NCBI GenBank assembly: GCA_021732415.1
Contig: JAKFVC010000103.1
Coordinates: 1-64,000, forward strand
From: Planctomycetaceae bacterium
Lineage (GTDB): Bacteria; Planctomycetota; Planctomycetia; Planctomycetales; Planctomycetaceae
Direction: 5' to 3'
DNA: 64,000 bases
Below are positions 34,732-43,593 of the stretch, in pieces (positions within the stretch are counted from its first letter, which is position 1; each line of letters starts with the position of its first letter). A program made the translations under genes and the position numbers. The notes beneath the pieces are model-generated. The model was given only the letters and a program-made list of their open reading frames with translations. It ran no database searches and was not told where the DNA came from.

Positions 34732-35184
34732 ATGCGAATTCCTCGCGTTCACCGCAGTGCCCAAGGCCCCGACAACAGCAGCATGACGCCGATGATCGAC
34801 GTCGTGTTCCTGCTGCTGATTTTCTTTATTTGTGCGTCCGCCCGTCAGTCTCGGGAAGCGTTGCTCGCCGCGAATCTGCCCAGCGGTTCGATTGAAGCGG
34901 CCGTGAATGCGGTGCCGGTGCAGGTTGACCAGGCGTTCGTGAAACTCAAGCATCGCGAGACTGGCACGATCGCGGAGATCAATAACACGGAATACGCCAC
35001 GATCGAGTTGCTGGAGACCCAATTGCAGGCCCTCGCGCAGGTGGGCCCCGAGGTTCCGGTGATTCTCGACATCGACGGGCCGGTGCCGTTTGGCGATGTC
35101 ATCCGCGTTTACGACCTCTGCCAGCGGTTGAAGTTCACGACGATCAAGTTTGCGATTGATCTGAAGAAGACTCCCGTGAAGTAG
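34732..35184 (+). CDS. ExbD/TolR family biopolymer transport protein
   Basis: 150 residues. Short basic N-terminus, then the diagnostic MTPMIDVVFLLLIFFICASAR membrane helix with its conserved Asp (the proton-path residue), followed by a periplasmic domain ending VIRVYDLCQRLKFTTIKFAI. Known members work with ExbB/TolQ in proton-motive-force-driven energisation of the outer membrane. Here no exbB/tolQ or tonB is adjacent, so it is an orphan in this window. ATGs at 34693 and 34732 are both possible; the latter gives the usual N-terminal length. Confidence 0.88.
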   Translation: MRIPRVHRSAQGPDNSSMTPMIDVVFLLLIFFICASARQSREALLAANLPSGSIEAAVNAVPVQVDQAFVKLKHRETGTIAEINNTEYATIELLETQLQALAQVGPEVPVILDIDGPVPFGDVIRVYDLCQRLKFTTIKFAIDLKKTPVK

Positions 35185-35197
35185 CGTGCGTCGCGCG

Positions 35198-35387
35198 TCG
35201 TGGGACGGGTCTCCAGGCCCGTCCGTCCAGTTGTATGGAGATCACGAACTGTCCAATACAGTGCGAGAAGGCTTTGAGTCCTGCGTGTCCTTTGCGATCG
35301 TCTGTTCAAAACAAGAATTGGAACAGAAGGTCACAAAGGACACGAAGAAAGACAGAGGACGGACGGGCCTGGAGACCCGTCCCCCGA
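35198..35387. repeat. composite element: GTGGGACGGG arms enclosing a GTGTCCTTTG hairpin
   Basis: Outer arms 35198-35228 and 35357-35387 (one mismatch). Inner arms about 35284-35308 and 35321-35347 (GTGTCCTTTG.. with ..CAAAGGACAC). Starts 14 bases after the ExbD stop codon. Confidence 0.92.
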
Positions 35388-36454
35388 CGCCTGCGGCCTT
35401 CTGTTGTCATTCTTGCGACACTCTGTAGCGACGCACCCGGGTTTTGTAGGAACAACAATCTGCGGGTGTCGCATTTTCTTGCCCAAAGCGCAAATTGAGC
35501 CACTGGGCATCCCTTGACGCGTGAAATCTGTCCGCTTATCGTTTAACTACGATATTGATGACATTGCAACATGATTCACCCCCGCCTGACTCACCACTCC
35601 ACACAACCCATTCCGCACTCCCAAGTTACACCAACTGAATCATTAGCACTACGACGTCATTCGTTGCTGAGACTAGATCAGTTCCGTCGCGAATGTTTGA
35701 AAATTCGCGACGCGCACCCTCCGATTGGCACCCCGCTTGCTTTGAAAAAACTCCCATGATTCGCAGTCACGATTGACTTGAAACAGGATCTCGGACAGCA
35801 AGTCTCGCGAAAGATTCGCGACGCTTCGAAGGGAGTTCTGGGGCTGATTGGCCCTGGAGTTCACTTGAAGAAGAGGACCGAGAGTTGGAAATCCGAACCG
35901 CTAGGGTTTGCTGAATCGTTGAAAACAGAGCAGCCGTTATCGGCGATATTCTCGACACACGCTGTGTCGCACTGATTGTCACCGGTCACGCAAGGAACGA
36001 ACTTGAGGAAACTCGGGTGCAGTGTTCCTGGCTGATGTTTTCCTCGATTCAGGCAGAGTTGACCCAGATGGAATTGGCGGTTTGGAGATCAAACTCTCTA
36101 GGGTAAAAATCTTAATAGTCGTGTCACCTCGGCCGCTGTAATGCAAATTCGCGTGCTAGAGTTGGCTGTGTTCCTGATGCTGGCTGTTCACGCTACTCAT
36201 CAGGAATGACGCAGAGATTCGCAATGTCGGACAGATACGCGGGCCGAGCCCATCGGCCGTGAATATTTGACCTCAGTTGCACCACATGTCAGTGAAGCTG
36301 TGCAGGACGGACAGCGATCCGGATCACTCTCTTCCTCAGGGGGTGATTCGAAAAGTAGTGTTCCCAATTCGCCGGCGATTGTCCGCCAGGCAACCACAGC
36401 AGAACAGACATTCGTCCACGCCGAACGTGGGGTGACGAGGGGATTACGAGAATC
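35388..36454. other. long intergenic stretch without recognisable gene
   Basis: About 1.07 kb. Short open frames have no convincing composition or ribosome binding site. A 22-codon hydrophobic frame at 36141-36209 is the most protein-like piece but cannot be supported. No repeat of the listed families. It may contain an unrecognised RNA or decayed gene. Confidence 0.4.
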
Positions 36455-37141
36455 ATGGGATTCATCAAACGATTTTTGAAAAATGTTTTTCGAGACGGCC
36501 AGCAGCACACCGGCCAAAGTAGTTTCGAAAACCTGTCGGAAGATCAGCTTGAGGCACATCTGCAGGTTGCGCGGTATGGCAATTTCACACTGACCGATGC
36601 AATCCGCCCATCATTCGACCTGCAAGTCGTGCCCAAAGCTGGCTTCCGCCATGACGCCTACCGTGATTCCGAAACTGGCGTCCGCATTCCGGTCCTGATG
36701 GCTTCGGCTTCGAAAGAACACGTCTTCGACCTGTTCCTCGAATTGCTCGAGCCCTTGGGATTTGAAGTGGACGTGGTTCTGGAAACCAGTCACGAAACCG
36801 ATAAAAAGGGCCACGAAGACCTCTATCGTGAGCACATCGACCTGCCCGTTCTGAAGAGCACGCTCTACGATTTCGAAGACATGTTGCTCGACGATGGTTG
36901 CACGGGAATCGCTGTGCTGAACCCGAATATTCCCCTGGAAGTGCAGTTCGATGAGCACAAGATGATCATCATGTACGGCCAGGATCTCTCCGAATTTGAA
37001 GCCATCCTGGAAGATGCCGGTCTGCGGTGTCAGGAAGACCTCAAGTTCATCACCGAAGCCGAGCACGTCCACTCGTCGAGTGACGAGTTTCAACGCCGGT
37101 TCCAGAGTTTGCAGTATCGACTGGGCCTGGATGATGAATAA
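36455..37141 (+). CDS. conserved hypothetical protein
   Basis: 228 residues, soluble, acidic C-terminal half. The N-terminus MGFIKRFLKNVF is amphipathic and basic. The rest reads as a globular alpha/beta protein (RIPVLMASASKEHVFDLFLE; GFEVDVVLETSHE; EVQFDEHKMIIMYGQDLSEFE). I do not recognise a family; it has the appearance of a planctomycete-specific cytoplasmic protein. It is monocistronic and followed by an inverted repeat. No regulatory sequence was identified. Confidence 0.7.
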   Translation: MGFIKRFLKNVFRDGQQHTGQSSFENLSEDQLEAHLQVARYGNFTLTDAIRPSFDLQVVPKAGFRHDAYRDSETGVRIPVLMASASKEHVFDLFLELLEPLGFEVDVVLETSHETDKKGHEDLYREHIDLPVLKSTLYDFEDMLLDDGCTGIAVLNPNIPLEVQFDEHKMIIMYGQDLSEFEAILEDAGLRCQEDLKFITEAEHVHSSSDEFQRRFQSLQYRLGLDDE

Positions 37142-37155
37142 GTGCTGTCGTCCCA

Positions 37156-37239
37156 CATCAGCCGGCACGCGCTAGCGTCCGGTTCTCTCGGTAAATCGAG
37201 GTAGAACTCGAACCGGGGGCTAGCGCCCTGCGGCTGATG
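37156..37239. repeat. GCTAGCG-containing inverted repeat
   Basis: Arms 37156-37185 and 37210-37239 (CATCAGCCGGCACGCGCTAG and onward) pair with a few mismatches. Begins 15 bases after a stop codon. Confidence 0.8.
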
Positions 37240-37416
37240 AATTATCCGGGATAAAGGTCGACTTTGAATATTCGCCTTCGAGACGGAGTCTTGGGCGTCG
37301 CTTGCGAGGGAGTTGCTTCGAACCTGTGTTCCCCTACCAGATTCGATGCCGGTCTCACTGCCAGATGTCTTACCTCATTCTTTGATTGAGTCGGCGGCTG
37401 CGCGGAGATCGGGATC

Positions 37417-37779
37417 ATGGAGATGCCGATGCGAATCTGCCAGTTGTTATGCGTCGGCCTGGCGCTCCTGTTATCGAGTTGTGCCAGTTGGCATCGGCCC
37501 GATACGGTTTATCGCGGCAAAAAGGGATCTCCCCCACCCGAGGTTGCGTCACCTGACGAAGCCCCACTCTTCACCGCGGACGAGCCGGACCTTCCCAACG
37601 ATCCTCAGGTATTCGATTTAGAGTCTCCGACCCTGACGCCGCCGGTCCAAGGCGTTTCCCATCGCACCGGATATCGCGGCGAACCCGAACGAGCTCGTCC
37701 AGTTCGCACCGAACGCCGAGCTCCGCACCCGCCAGGTTTGGGCTACATCGAATTGCCGCCGCCACCCGATTTGAAGTAG
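37417..37779 (+). CDS. small lipoprotein
   Basis: 120 residues. Type II signal MEMPMRICQLLCVGLALLL followed by the lipobox SSC. The mature part is short, Pro/Arg-rich and probably unstructured (PPPEVASPDEAPLF; LGYIELPPPPDLK). Function unknown; anchored in a membrane. A repeat element begins 11 bases after its stop codon. Confidence 0.7.
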   Translation: MEMPMRICQLLCVGLALLLSSCASWHRPDTVYRGKKGSPPPEVASPDEAPLFTADEPDLPNDPQVFDLESPTLTPPVQGVSHRTGYRGEPERARPVRTERRAPHPPGLGYIELPPPPDLK

Positions 37780-37789
37780 GCATGGCGTG

Positions 37790-37979
37790 TCGTGGGACGG
37801 GTCTCCAGGCCCGTCCGTCCATTCGCAACGACTTCACACGAATAGTCGAATACTCTGAATCAGAATCTGAATCCTTCGTGTCCTTTGTGACCTTCTGTTC
37901 CAATTCTTTTTCTAACAGAAGGTCACAAAGGACACGAAGAAAGACAGGGGACGGACGGGCCTGGAGACCCGTCCCACGA
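37790..37979. repeat. composite element: GTGGGACGGG arms enclosing a GTGTCCTTTG hairpin
   Basis: Outer arms 37790-37820 and 37949-37979 pair perfectly over 31 bases. Inner arms 37875-37900 and 37914-37939 pair perfectly over 26 bases (CTTCGTGTCCTTTGTGACCT and onward). It fills the space between the convergent lipoprotein and AbgT genes and is the same design as 35198-35387. Confidence 0.97.
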
Positions 37980-37991
37980 TACGTTGGCCCC

Positions 37992-39581
37992 TCAATTGCC
38001 CGGCGAATACGTATATCCGCCGCCAATCCCCAGCGGCCAGCCGCTGGTCCAGAACACCAATAGCAGCCCAATCCACGCGACCATGAATGTCAGCGAATAG
38101 GGCAGCATCAACGAGATCAGCGTGCCGATCCCCGTCTTCTTGACGTACCGCTGACAATAGACCACCACCAGCGGGAAGTAGGGCATCAACGGCGTGACGA
38201 TGTTCATACACGAGTCGCCAACGCGATAAGCGGCCTGGGTAAGTTCCGGCGAAATGCCGACCCGCATCAACATGGGCACGAAGATCGGCCCCAGCAAAGC
38301 CCATTTCGCCGATGCGGAACCAACCACCAGGTCGAGAACCGCGCTGATCAGGATGATCCCGATGATCGTGACCTGCGGCGGAAAATTCAGAGCCTGCAAG
38401 CCATCGGCTCCTTTCACCGCGAGTAGTACGCCGACATTCGAATCGCGGAAGGCGGCTGTGAATTGGGCGGCGAAGAAGGCCAGCACCAGGTAGTAATTCA
38501 TGGCTCCCATCGATTTGATCATGCCGGCCACGATGTCGCGGTGCGTTTTCACAGTTCCCGACAGGTAGCCATACACCACACCGGGAATCAGGAAAAACAA
38601 GAAGATCAACGGCACGATCGCCTGCATGAGGGGCGAATCGTGATTGAAGAGTCCATGGAGTTTCGGATCTCGCAGAGGGGAAGTTTCCGGCCAGGCACCC
38701 GCGACCAGCAGTCCGCCAGCCACCAGTAACGAGGTCACCGCACCTGTCAGGCCCAATCGTTCTGCCGCAGTCAGCGGCTCCAGACGCGGCTGGTTCGCGG
38801 CATCGCCATCAAGTTCAACGCCCATCAGTCGCGGTTCTACTATGTAATCCGTAATCCACCATCCCACCAGGATGACCATTAAGGCGGAAGCACACGTGAA
38901 ATAGTAATTGCACAACGGATTGACGGTACGGGCAGGATCGATGATCTGAGCCGCGGATTGCGTGAAACCCTGTAGCAGTGGATCGAGCGACGATGGCAAG
39001 ATGCTCGCACTAAAGCCACCGGAAACCCCGGCGAACGCCGCGACGATTCCCAAGAGTGGATGACGCCCCGCCGTAGCAAAGATGATCCCTCCGAGCGGAA
39101 TCACGAGCACGTAACCCGTATCGCCAGCGGAATGGCTGAGGATCGCCACAAACAGCAACATCGGAGTCAACAAGGCGCGCGGTGTGATGCTCAGCAGAGA
39201 CTTGATCAGAGCGTTGATCAGCCCCACGTGTTCTGCAACTCCCACCCCCAGCAGCGCGACGAGCACGACTCCGAGCGGCGGAAATTCGACGAACGTCTTC
39301 ACAATCTTGGTGAGAAACGACGTCAGCGCCTTACCTTCCAACTGATTCACGACTTGGATCGGCTTGGGTTCACCCTTCTTGCCCTGTGCGTCGACAGCCA
39401 TCGTGCGCGGGTCAATTTCGGTGAATTGAACGGTCGACAGATACCAGGAAGCGCCCCAGGTGATCACCAGCGCCCAGACAAACAACAGTGCAGGATCGGG
39501 CAGTCGATTTCCCGCCCATTCGACAACATCCAGGAATCTTTGGACGGATGAACGCGCGGCCTGCGGGGAAGCGGTGCTCAT
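37992..39581 (-). CDS. AbgT family transporter
   Basis: 529 residues, about 11-13 transmembrane helices. AbgT family (p-aminobenzoyl-glutamate importer in Escherichia coli; sulfonamide efflux reported for some members). Family text: NRLPDPALLFVWALVITWG, SHSAGDTGYVLVIPLGGIIF, GGFSASILPSSLDPLLQGF, SASAKWALLGPIFVPMLMR and TPLMPYFPLVVVYCQRY. The start MSTASP at 39581 is preferred; the longer frame upstream runs through palindromic repeats. No aminobenzoyl-glutamate hydrolase is adjacent. Inner membrane. Confidence 0.93.
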   Translation of the reverse strand: MSTASPQAARSSVQRFLDVVEWAGNRLPDPALLFVWALVITWGASWYLSTVQFTEIDPRTMAVDAQGKKGEPKPIQVVNQLEGKALTSFLTKIVKTFVEFPPLGVVLVALLGVGVAEHVGLINALIKSLLSITPRALLTPMLLFVAILSHSAGDTGYVLVIPLGGIIFATAGRHPLLGIVAAFAGVSGGFSASILPSSLDPLLQGFTQSAAQIIDPARTVNPLCNYYFTCASALMVILVGWWITDYIVEPRLMGVELDGDAANQPRLEPLTAAERLGLTGAVTSLLVAGGLLVAGAWPETSPLRDPKLHGLFNHDSPLMQAIVPLIFLFFLIPGVVYGYLSGTVKTHRDIVAGMIKSMGAMNYYLVLAFFAAQFTAAFRDSNVGVLLAVKGADGLQALNFPPQVTIIGIILISAVLDLVVGSASAKWALLGPIFVPMLMRVGISPELTQAAYRVGDSCMNIVTPLMPYFPLVVVYCQRYVKKTGIGTLISLMLPYSLTFMVAWIGLLLVFWTSGWPLGIGGGYTYSPGN

Positions 39582-39591
39582 GGATCTGTTC

Positions 39592-39613
39592 CGTTGCCCG
39601 ACTCTCTGAGCCG
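39592..39613. repeat. solo CCCGACTC..GAGCCGGG unit
   Basis: One half-element of the GTAGCCCGACTC family, 11 bases upstream of the AbgT start codon. Confidence 0.6.
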
Positions 39614-39703
39614 GGAGTTTTTCAAACCGTGGAATTCCCAACGGGAAGTGTCGGGTTACGGTTTCGCATAATAACGGAACGCGGCCGTCTGCGCAACCAG
39701 CGC

Positions 39704-39844
39704 ATTTGGACTGCGGTGATTCATCACCGCTTTCCAATTTCCGGTTGAGATACTTGGAGAGGCTAAGATTGCAAACGACACGGCAGTACGGACTGCCAGC
39801 AGTATGTGAATAGGAAAGCGGTGATGAATCACCGCAGTCCAAAT
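39704..39844. repeat. inverted repeat whose arms are themselves palindromic
   Basis: Arms 39704-39735 and 39813-39844 are exact reverse complements over 32 bases (ATTTGGACTGCGGTGATTCA and onward). Each contains GCGGTGAT..ATCACCGC. The right arm ends exactly one base before the stop codon of the cyclase gene. Confidence 0.95.
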
Positions 39845-41620
39845 TTACTTACTTGGCAATCGCACGATCCCGTCCCAACCGGGCGGTGGTTGCCGGCTGT
39901 GCTGGGCGATCAGGACCGCCAGAAAATCCTGCGCTTTATCGCTCGCGGGGAGTTGATGCAGGGCTTCGTGCGCCATTTCCCAGCGACCGGCGATGAAGTG
40001 TTCTACCGCCGTTTCGTAGGATGCGAGTTGGCTGTCGGAGAGTGCGGGATCGACGTGGAGGGGCGGCACCAGTTCGCTGACCAGCAGCGGCGTTTCCATT
40101 CCGAATGGCAGGACTCGAGCCAGATGCCGGACCCGTCCCTCCTGTCGGGCGAGCTTTTCACGGATCATCTCGGCGACCGTTTCATCTAGCAGGATGGGAA
40201 CTCGTAATTGGCGAGTCATCCCTTCCAGACGGCTGGCCAGATTGACTGCCGGCCCGAATACGGTGACCTTCACGAGTTCGTTGGTTCCGATTTTCCCCGC
40301 CACCGCGCGGCCGTTGGCGATGCCGATTCCCATTTGAAAATTGGCCAGCGGATGATCAGGCTGATGATTCAAGGCGTCAAAATCAGCTCGAATCGCGAGT
40401 GCCGCGCGGCAGGCATCCAGGGGACCGCGCGGGGCATCCACGGGCCAACCCCAAAAGCCCATCGCCGCGTCTCCCAGAAAGTCGCCGATACCGCCGCCAT
40501 AGGCCAGGATGTGCTTGGTCATGATGCCCATCGCCTGGCTGACTCGGTCCAGCAGTCCCAGTAGATCGCTCCGGGCTAATTCGGCCTGCTTGCTGAAACC
40601 TCTCAAGTCGCAAAATAAAATGGTCACGTCGGCTTCGCGAGGCGCCAGCAATCCTGTGTCGAGATTTTCTCCGACCGCAGCCAGCACCGCGGGGGCAAAG
40701 AACTGTCGCAGGCCAGACTGCTGTCGTTCCAGTTGGCGCAGTCGCCGGACCGAACTGACAATCTCGGACACCAGTTCCGCAAACTTTACATCGGCCTCGA
40801 GACTCACGACGGTCGTGCTCAAGTTCTCGGCTGCCCCCAGAATTCGGGGCCGTTCTCCCGTCAGGTACAATCCCCAGCCCTCCGTGGCCGAGCCCAGCAC
40901 GGGTGTGCAAAAAGCCCAGTCGGAATTGGCCGCGAGCGTGTAGTTCGCGGCATGCGCGGACGCGTGCTCCCACACGTGCAGCACGCTTTGCTTCCGCACG
41001 CCAATGGCTTCACGGACGAGTCTTGTACTCGGATGCAATTCGCCCGCGGTCTCACGCCGGCGGTCCCAGTGGAGGACTTTCAGCTCGTTGCCGTTCCAAC
41101 TGACAATCGCCGCCGCCTCAGCCAGCACGATTCCCGCCAGGAGCAAGTTCACCAGTCGCGACAACAATTCCGGATCGGTCCGAGCCCCCCAGATCACTTC
41201 CGGCAGATTCGACAGGACTTCGATCCGCTTGTCGGCATCTCGAAATCGAACACCTTGTAGAGCTTGCCGGCTAAAGGTCACTTCATCAACCGGTGATGTC
41301 GCCGGAGTAGGGGCTGACCACTGCGCATTTTCCAATTGAAAACTGGTCTCGCCAATGACGAAATGCTCGCCCGGCAGCAGTTCGCACGTTTCCACATCCT
41401 GACCACCGAAACAGATCGGGTTGCGAGTCTCCGGCAGGGCCTGCACAGACAACCGGTCGTTATTCAGCGTCAGCCGCGCGTGCCGCCGCGAAATCCGCGG
41501 ATCCCACGGAACGACCAACAGACCTTCGTGGTCGCGCCCCAGGCAGTACGACTCGCCCGGTTGCAGGCGAATTCGCCACCGCTGTCGGGGTTCGCGCCCC
41601 ACGGCAATCAAGTCCATCAC
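39845..41620 (-). CDS. FHA-GAF-class III nucleotide cyclase
   Basis: 591 residues, cytoplasmic. FHA domain about 20-98 (YCLGRD..RISRRHARLTL). A GAF-like region about 135-290 (ELLSRLVNLLLAGIVLAEAAAIV). Class III cyclase domain about 310-510: metal Asp338 in FCDLRGFS and Asp384 in FLGDAAMGFWG, and transition-state Asn460 and Arg464 in AVNLASRL. The two purine-specifying positions are unusual: the Lys four residues before Asp384 is Asp380, and the Asp of the VxGDxVN motif is Pro457. AAGGAG upstream fits either the GTG at 41620 or the ATG at 41617. Probably a signal-integrating cyclase; product uncertain. Confidence 0.88.
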   Translation of the reverse strand: MMDLIAVGREPRQRWRIRLQPGESYCLGRDHEGLLVVPWDPRISRRHARLTLNNDRLSVQALPETRNPICFGGQDVETCELLPGEHFVIGETSFQLENAQWSAPTPATSPVDEVTFSRQALQGVRFRDADKRIEVLSNLPEVIWGARTDPELLSRLVNLLLAGIVLAEAAAIVSWNGNELKVLHWDRRRETAGELHPSTRLVREAIGVRKQSVLHVWEHASAHAANYTLAANSDWAFCTPVLGSATEGWGLYLTGERPRILGAAENLSTTVVSLEADVKFAELVSEIVSSVRRLRQLERQQSGLRQFFAPAVLAAVGENLDTGLLAPREADVTILFCDLRGFSKQAELARSDLLGLLDRVSQAMGIMTKHILAYGGGIGDFLGDAAMGFWGWPVDAPRGPLDACRAALAIRADFDALNHQPDHPLANFQMGIGIANGRAVAGKIGTNELVKVTVFGPAVNLASRLEGMTRQLRVPILLDETVAEMIREKLARQEGRVRHLARVLPFGMETPLLVSELVPPLHVDPALSDSQLASYETAVEHFIAGRWEMAHEALHQLPASDKAQDFLAVLIAQHSRQPPPGWDGIVRLPSK

Positions 41621-41642
41621 AGGCAGAACTCCTTAAGACCTT

Positions 41643-41738
41643 ATGGGAGGGTGAGGCTCCTGCCGAACCGCTTGGTCTAGCGGCAGCCAAAAAACCAAGC
41701 GGTTCGGCAGGGTACCCTCTGGGTCCCTCACCCTACCA
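41643..41738. repeat. second TGGGAGGGTGAGG element, right arm interrupted
   Basis: The left arm (41643-41676) matches the element at 5087-5170. The right arm (41693-41738) is split by about 14 extra bases (GTACCCTCTGGGTC). Lies 22 bases upstream of the cyclase start. Confidence 0.85.
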
Positions 41739-42132
41739 TTGACCGGAATCACATCTTTTCGAACATTATGTCAATCCCAGTTATTCGCTCAAATCCACTA
41801 AAAAGCCGGCAATGGCCCGGGCGAATCTCGCTGTCTTCTCTATTTTAACGCTGCCGCGGCATGACATTTCAGCATATCCGTCAAGCCCGTCACAAACTGC
41901 AAACTCTGAACGGGATTTCTCCAAGTGGATTATCCACTACAACCGATACTCCGGGTACATCGCGTCATTTCGTTTCGCCTGATATCCGCGCTGCACCTTA
42001 CGCAGCCGGCTGAGGGAGTGACGAAACCGCAACTGGGTTCTGCGGAGTGTATCGCAAGAATCGCTGGAAAGAACACCACGCCGGGTCACTGTGTTTGCAG
42101 TGGTGCCGCGTGTCGTACCAGGGAAGAACGCT

Positions 42133-43410
42133 ATGGCAAGCAGGAAATGGCTGAGCTGGCTCATGGGCTGTGGTCTTCTCGTCGGCAGCAGCCTGATGGG
42201 AACCGCGTACGCCCAGGATGTCTACAGCGACGGGGGCGGCTACTCTTCCTATGGGGCTTTCGGTGATGGCGCGACGATTCCCAATACGCCGCCGCCGACC
42301 GCCTACAGTTCGCCCTATGGAAACGGAGGGGGCGATCCGTACTGGGTGGCACCCACACCGGATCAACCTCAATACTTCTCCAAGGTCGATGGCTGGCAAA
42401 CGGCGTTCCGTTCGTGGGATGGTTTCTTCTTCCGCACGGAATATCTGCAGTTCGATTATACGCGTCCCGGCAATGTCCTTTTGGGTGCGCCACAGTTTGG
42501 AATCCAAAATGCGAGTCAGCCGTTCCCTGTATTCGATACTCTCAGCAACTTCCTGGGATTCGCCGCCGTCCCGTCGTTGAACGACATGCGGCTCACGAAT
42601 ATTCCCGGCGTACGAGGCACCGTGGGTATTCCCTTGATCTTCGGTTCGTTTGAAGGCAGTGTGTTCGGCATGGGCAATGCTCAGGTGACGATGGAAGACA
42701 CCGCCCTGCTGGGAACCATCGGCCAGCCGTTCCTGGGGACATCCACCCTGGTCAATGGCATAGTTGATAACAACATCGAATTATACAACGACAGCTTCCG
42801 AGCCACGTTCACGTCCAAGCTCTGGAGCAGCGACATGAACTTGTTCTTCGACGGTCCCAGCACGAACTACTTCAGTTTCGCACCGATGATCGGCTTCAAG
42901 TACCTCGACTTGCGAGAAGGCCTGCAACAACGCGGTGTGTTCAATCCGAATCCCGTCCTGGGGTTACCGAAAGTGGTGACGGATATCGATTCGTACTCGG
43001 CCAATCAGTTGTTCGCCCCGCAGATCGGATTGCGGACCAAATTCGAGAACAGCTTCATGGCGGTGTCATTCGATCCCAAGGTCGGCCTGGGTGCCAACGT
43101 TTACAAGAATCGCCTGGAAGTGAACCACTTCCGCAGCAACGCGGATCCCTTTACGGTCATGAACGACAATACGGCACAGCTCACGCCAGTCGTCGACTTG
43201 AATCTGACGGGACGCCTCAAGGTGACACCCAACATCAACATTACGGCCGGTTACAACTTCATCTTCGTCTCGAGAATCACCCGTCCGCAGGACAATATCT
43301 ATTACAACGACACGGGTTCCGCCGACCCCCCAGGCGTGGTGTTGCGAACGCACAAAGAAGACATGACATTCCAAGGTTTGACGTTAGGCTTGGAATTCCG
43401 CCGACCATAA
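42133..43410 (+). CDS. BBP7-like outer-membrane beta-barrel protein
   Basis: 425 residues. Signal peptide MASRKWLSWLMGCGLLVGSS..AYA-Q. A Gly/Tyr/Pro-rich stretch (about 30-75) precedes the barrel, which shows alternating aromatic strands (FFRTEYLQFDYTR, FSFAPMIGFKYLDLREG, SFMAVSFDPKVGLGANVYKN, ITAGYNFIFVSRI) and ends LTLGLEFRRP with a hydrophobic C-terminal strand. The pattern fits the planctomycete BBP7 family of putative porins. GGGAAG precedes the ATG at 42133. The family's role in transport is inferred. A strong terminator follows. Confidence 0.8.
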   Translation: MASRKWLSWLMGCGLLVGSSLMGTAYAQDVYSDGGGYSSYGAFGDGATIPNTPPPTAYSSPYGNGGGDPYWVAPTPDQPQYFSKVDGWQTAFRSWDGFFFRTEYLQFDYTRPGNVLLGAPQFGIQNASQPFPVFDTLSNFLGFAAVPSLNDMRLTNIPGVRGTVGIPLIFGSFEGSVFGMGNAQVTMEDTALLGTIGQPFLGTSTLVNGIVDNNIELYNDSFRATFTSKLWSSDMNLFFDGPSTNYFSFAPMIGFKYLDLREGLQQRGVFNPNPVLGLPKVVTDIDSYSANQLFAPQIGLRTKFENSFMAVSFDPKVGLGANVYKNRLEVNHFRSNADPFTVMNDNTAQLTPVVDLNLTGRLKVTPNINITAGYNFIFVSRITRPQDNIYYNDTGSADPPGVVLRTHKEDMTFQGLTLGLEFRRP

Positions 43411-43426
43411 CCGGGGGCGATTGGAA

Positions 43427-43469
43427 ACGCAGACGCGACCGAAACATCGGCCGCGTCTGCGTGCATTTT
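43427..43469 (+). terminator. rho-independent terminator of the barrel gene
   Basis: ACGCAGACGCG (43427-43437) pairs with CGCGTCTGCGT (43452-43462), followed by GCATTTT. Confidence 0.85.
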
Positions 43470-43527
43470 CCGAGGTTGTGATTTCTCGTAGTTGAGGTTG
43501 CCAGACTTCGGGGTTCCGTCTTCCATC

Positions 43528-43585
43528 GGATAGGCTTCCAGCCTGTCAATCAAAAATGAATTCACGACAGGCTGGAAGCCTATCC
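43528..43585. repeat. GGATAGGCTTCCAGCCTGTC inverted repeat
   Basis: Arms 43528-43547 and 43566-43585 pair perfectly over 20 bases. Ends 8 bases before the tilS stop codon. Related copy at 55418-55480. Confidence 0.92.
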
Positions 43586-43593
43586 CACGGCGA

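Noticed and set aside
35198-35387. Explaining all the inverted repeats as simple terminators
   Set aside because: Most lack T-tracts, many have arms of 20-31 nt with loops up to 140 nt, several nest, and separate ordinary terminators sit beside some of them (2573-2607, 5205-5233, 15786-15830, 43427-43469).
36141-36209. 22-codon hydrophobic frame (MQIRVLELAVFLMLAVHATH..)
   Set aside because: Resembles a small toxin or leader peptide but lacks a ribosome binding site and any partner; length is within chance.
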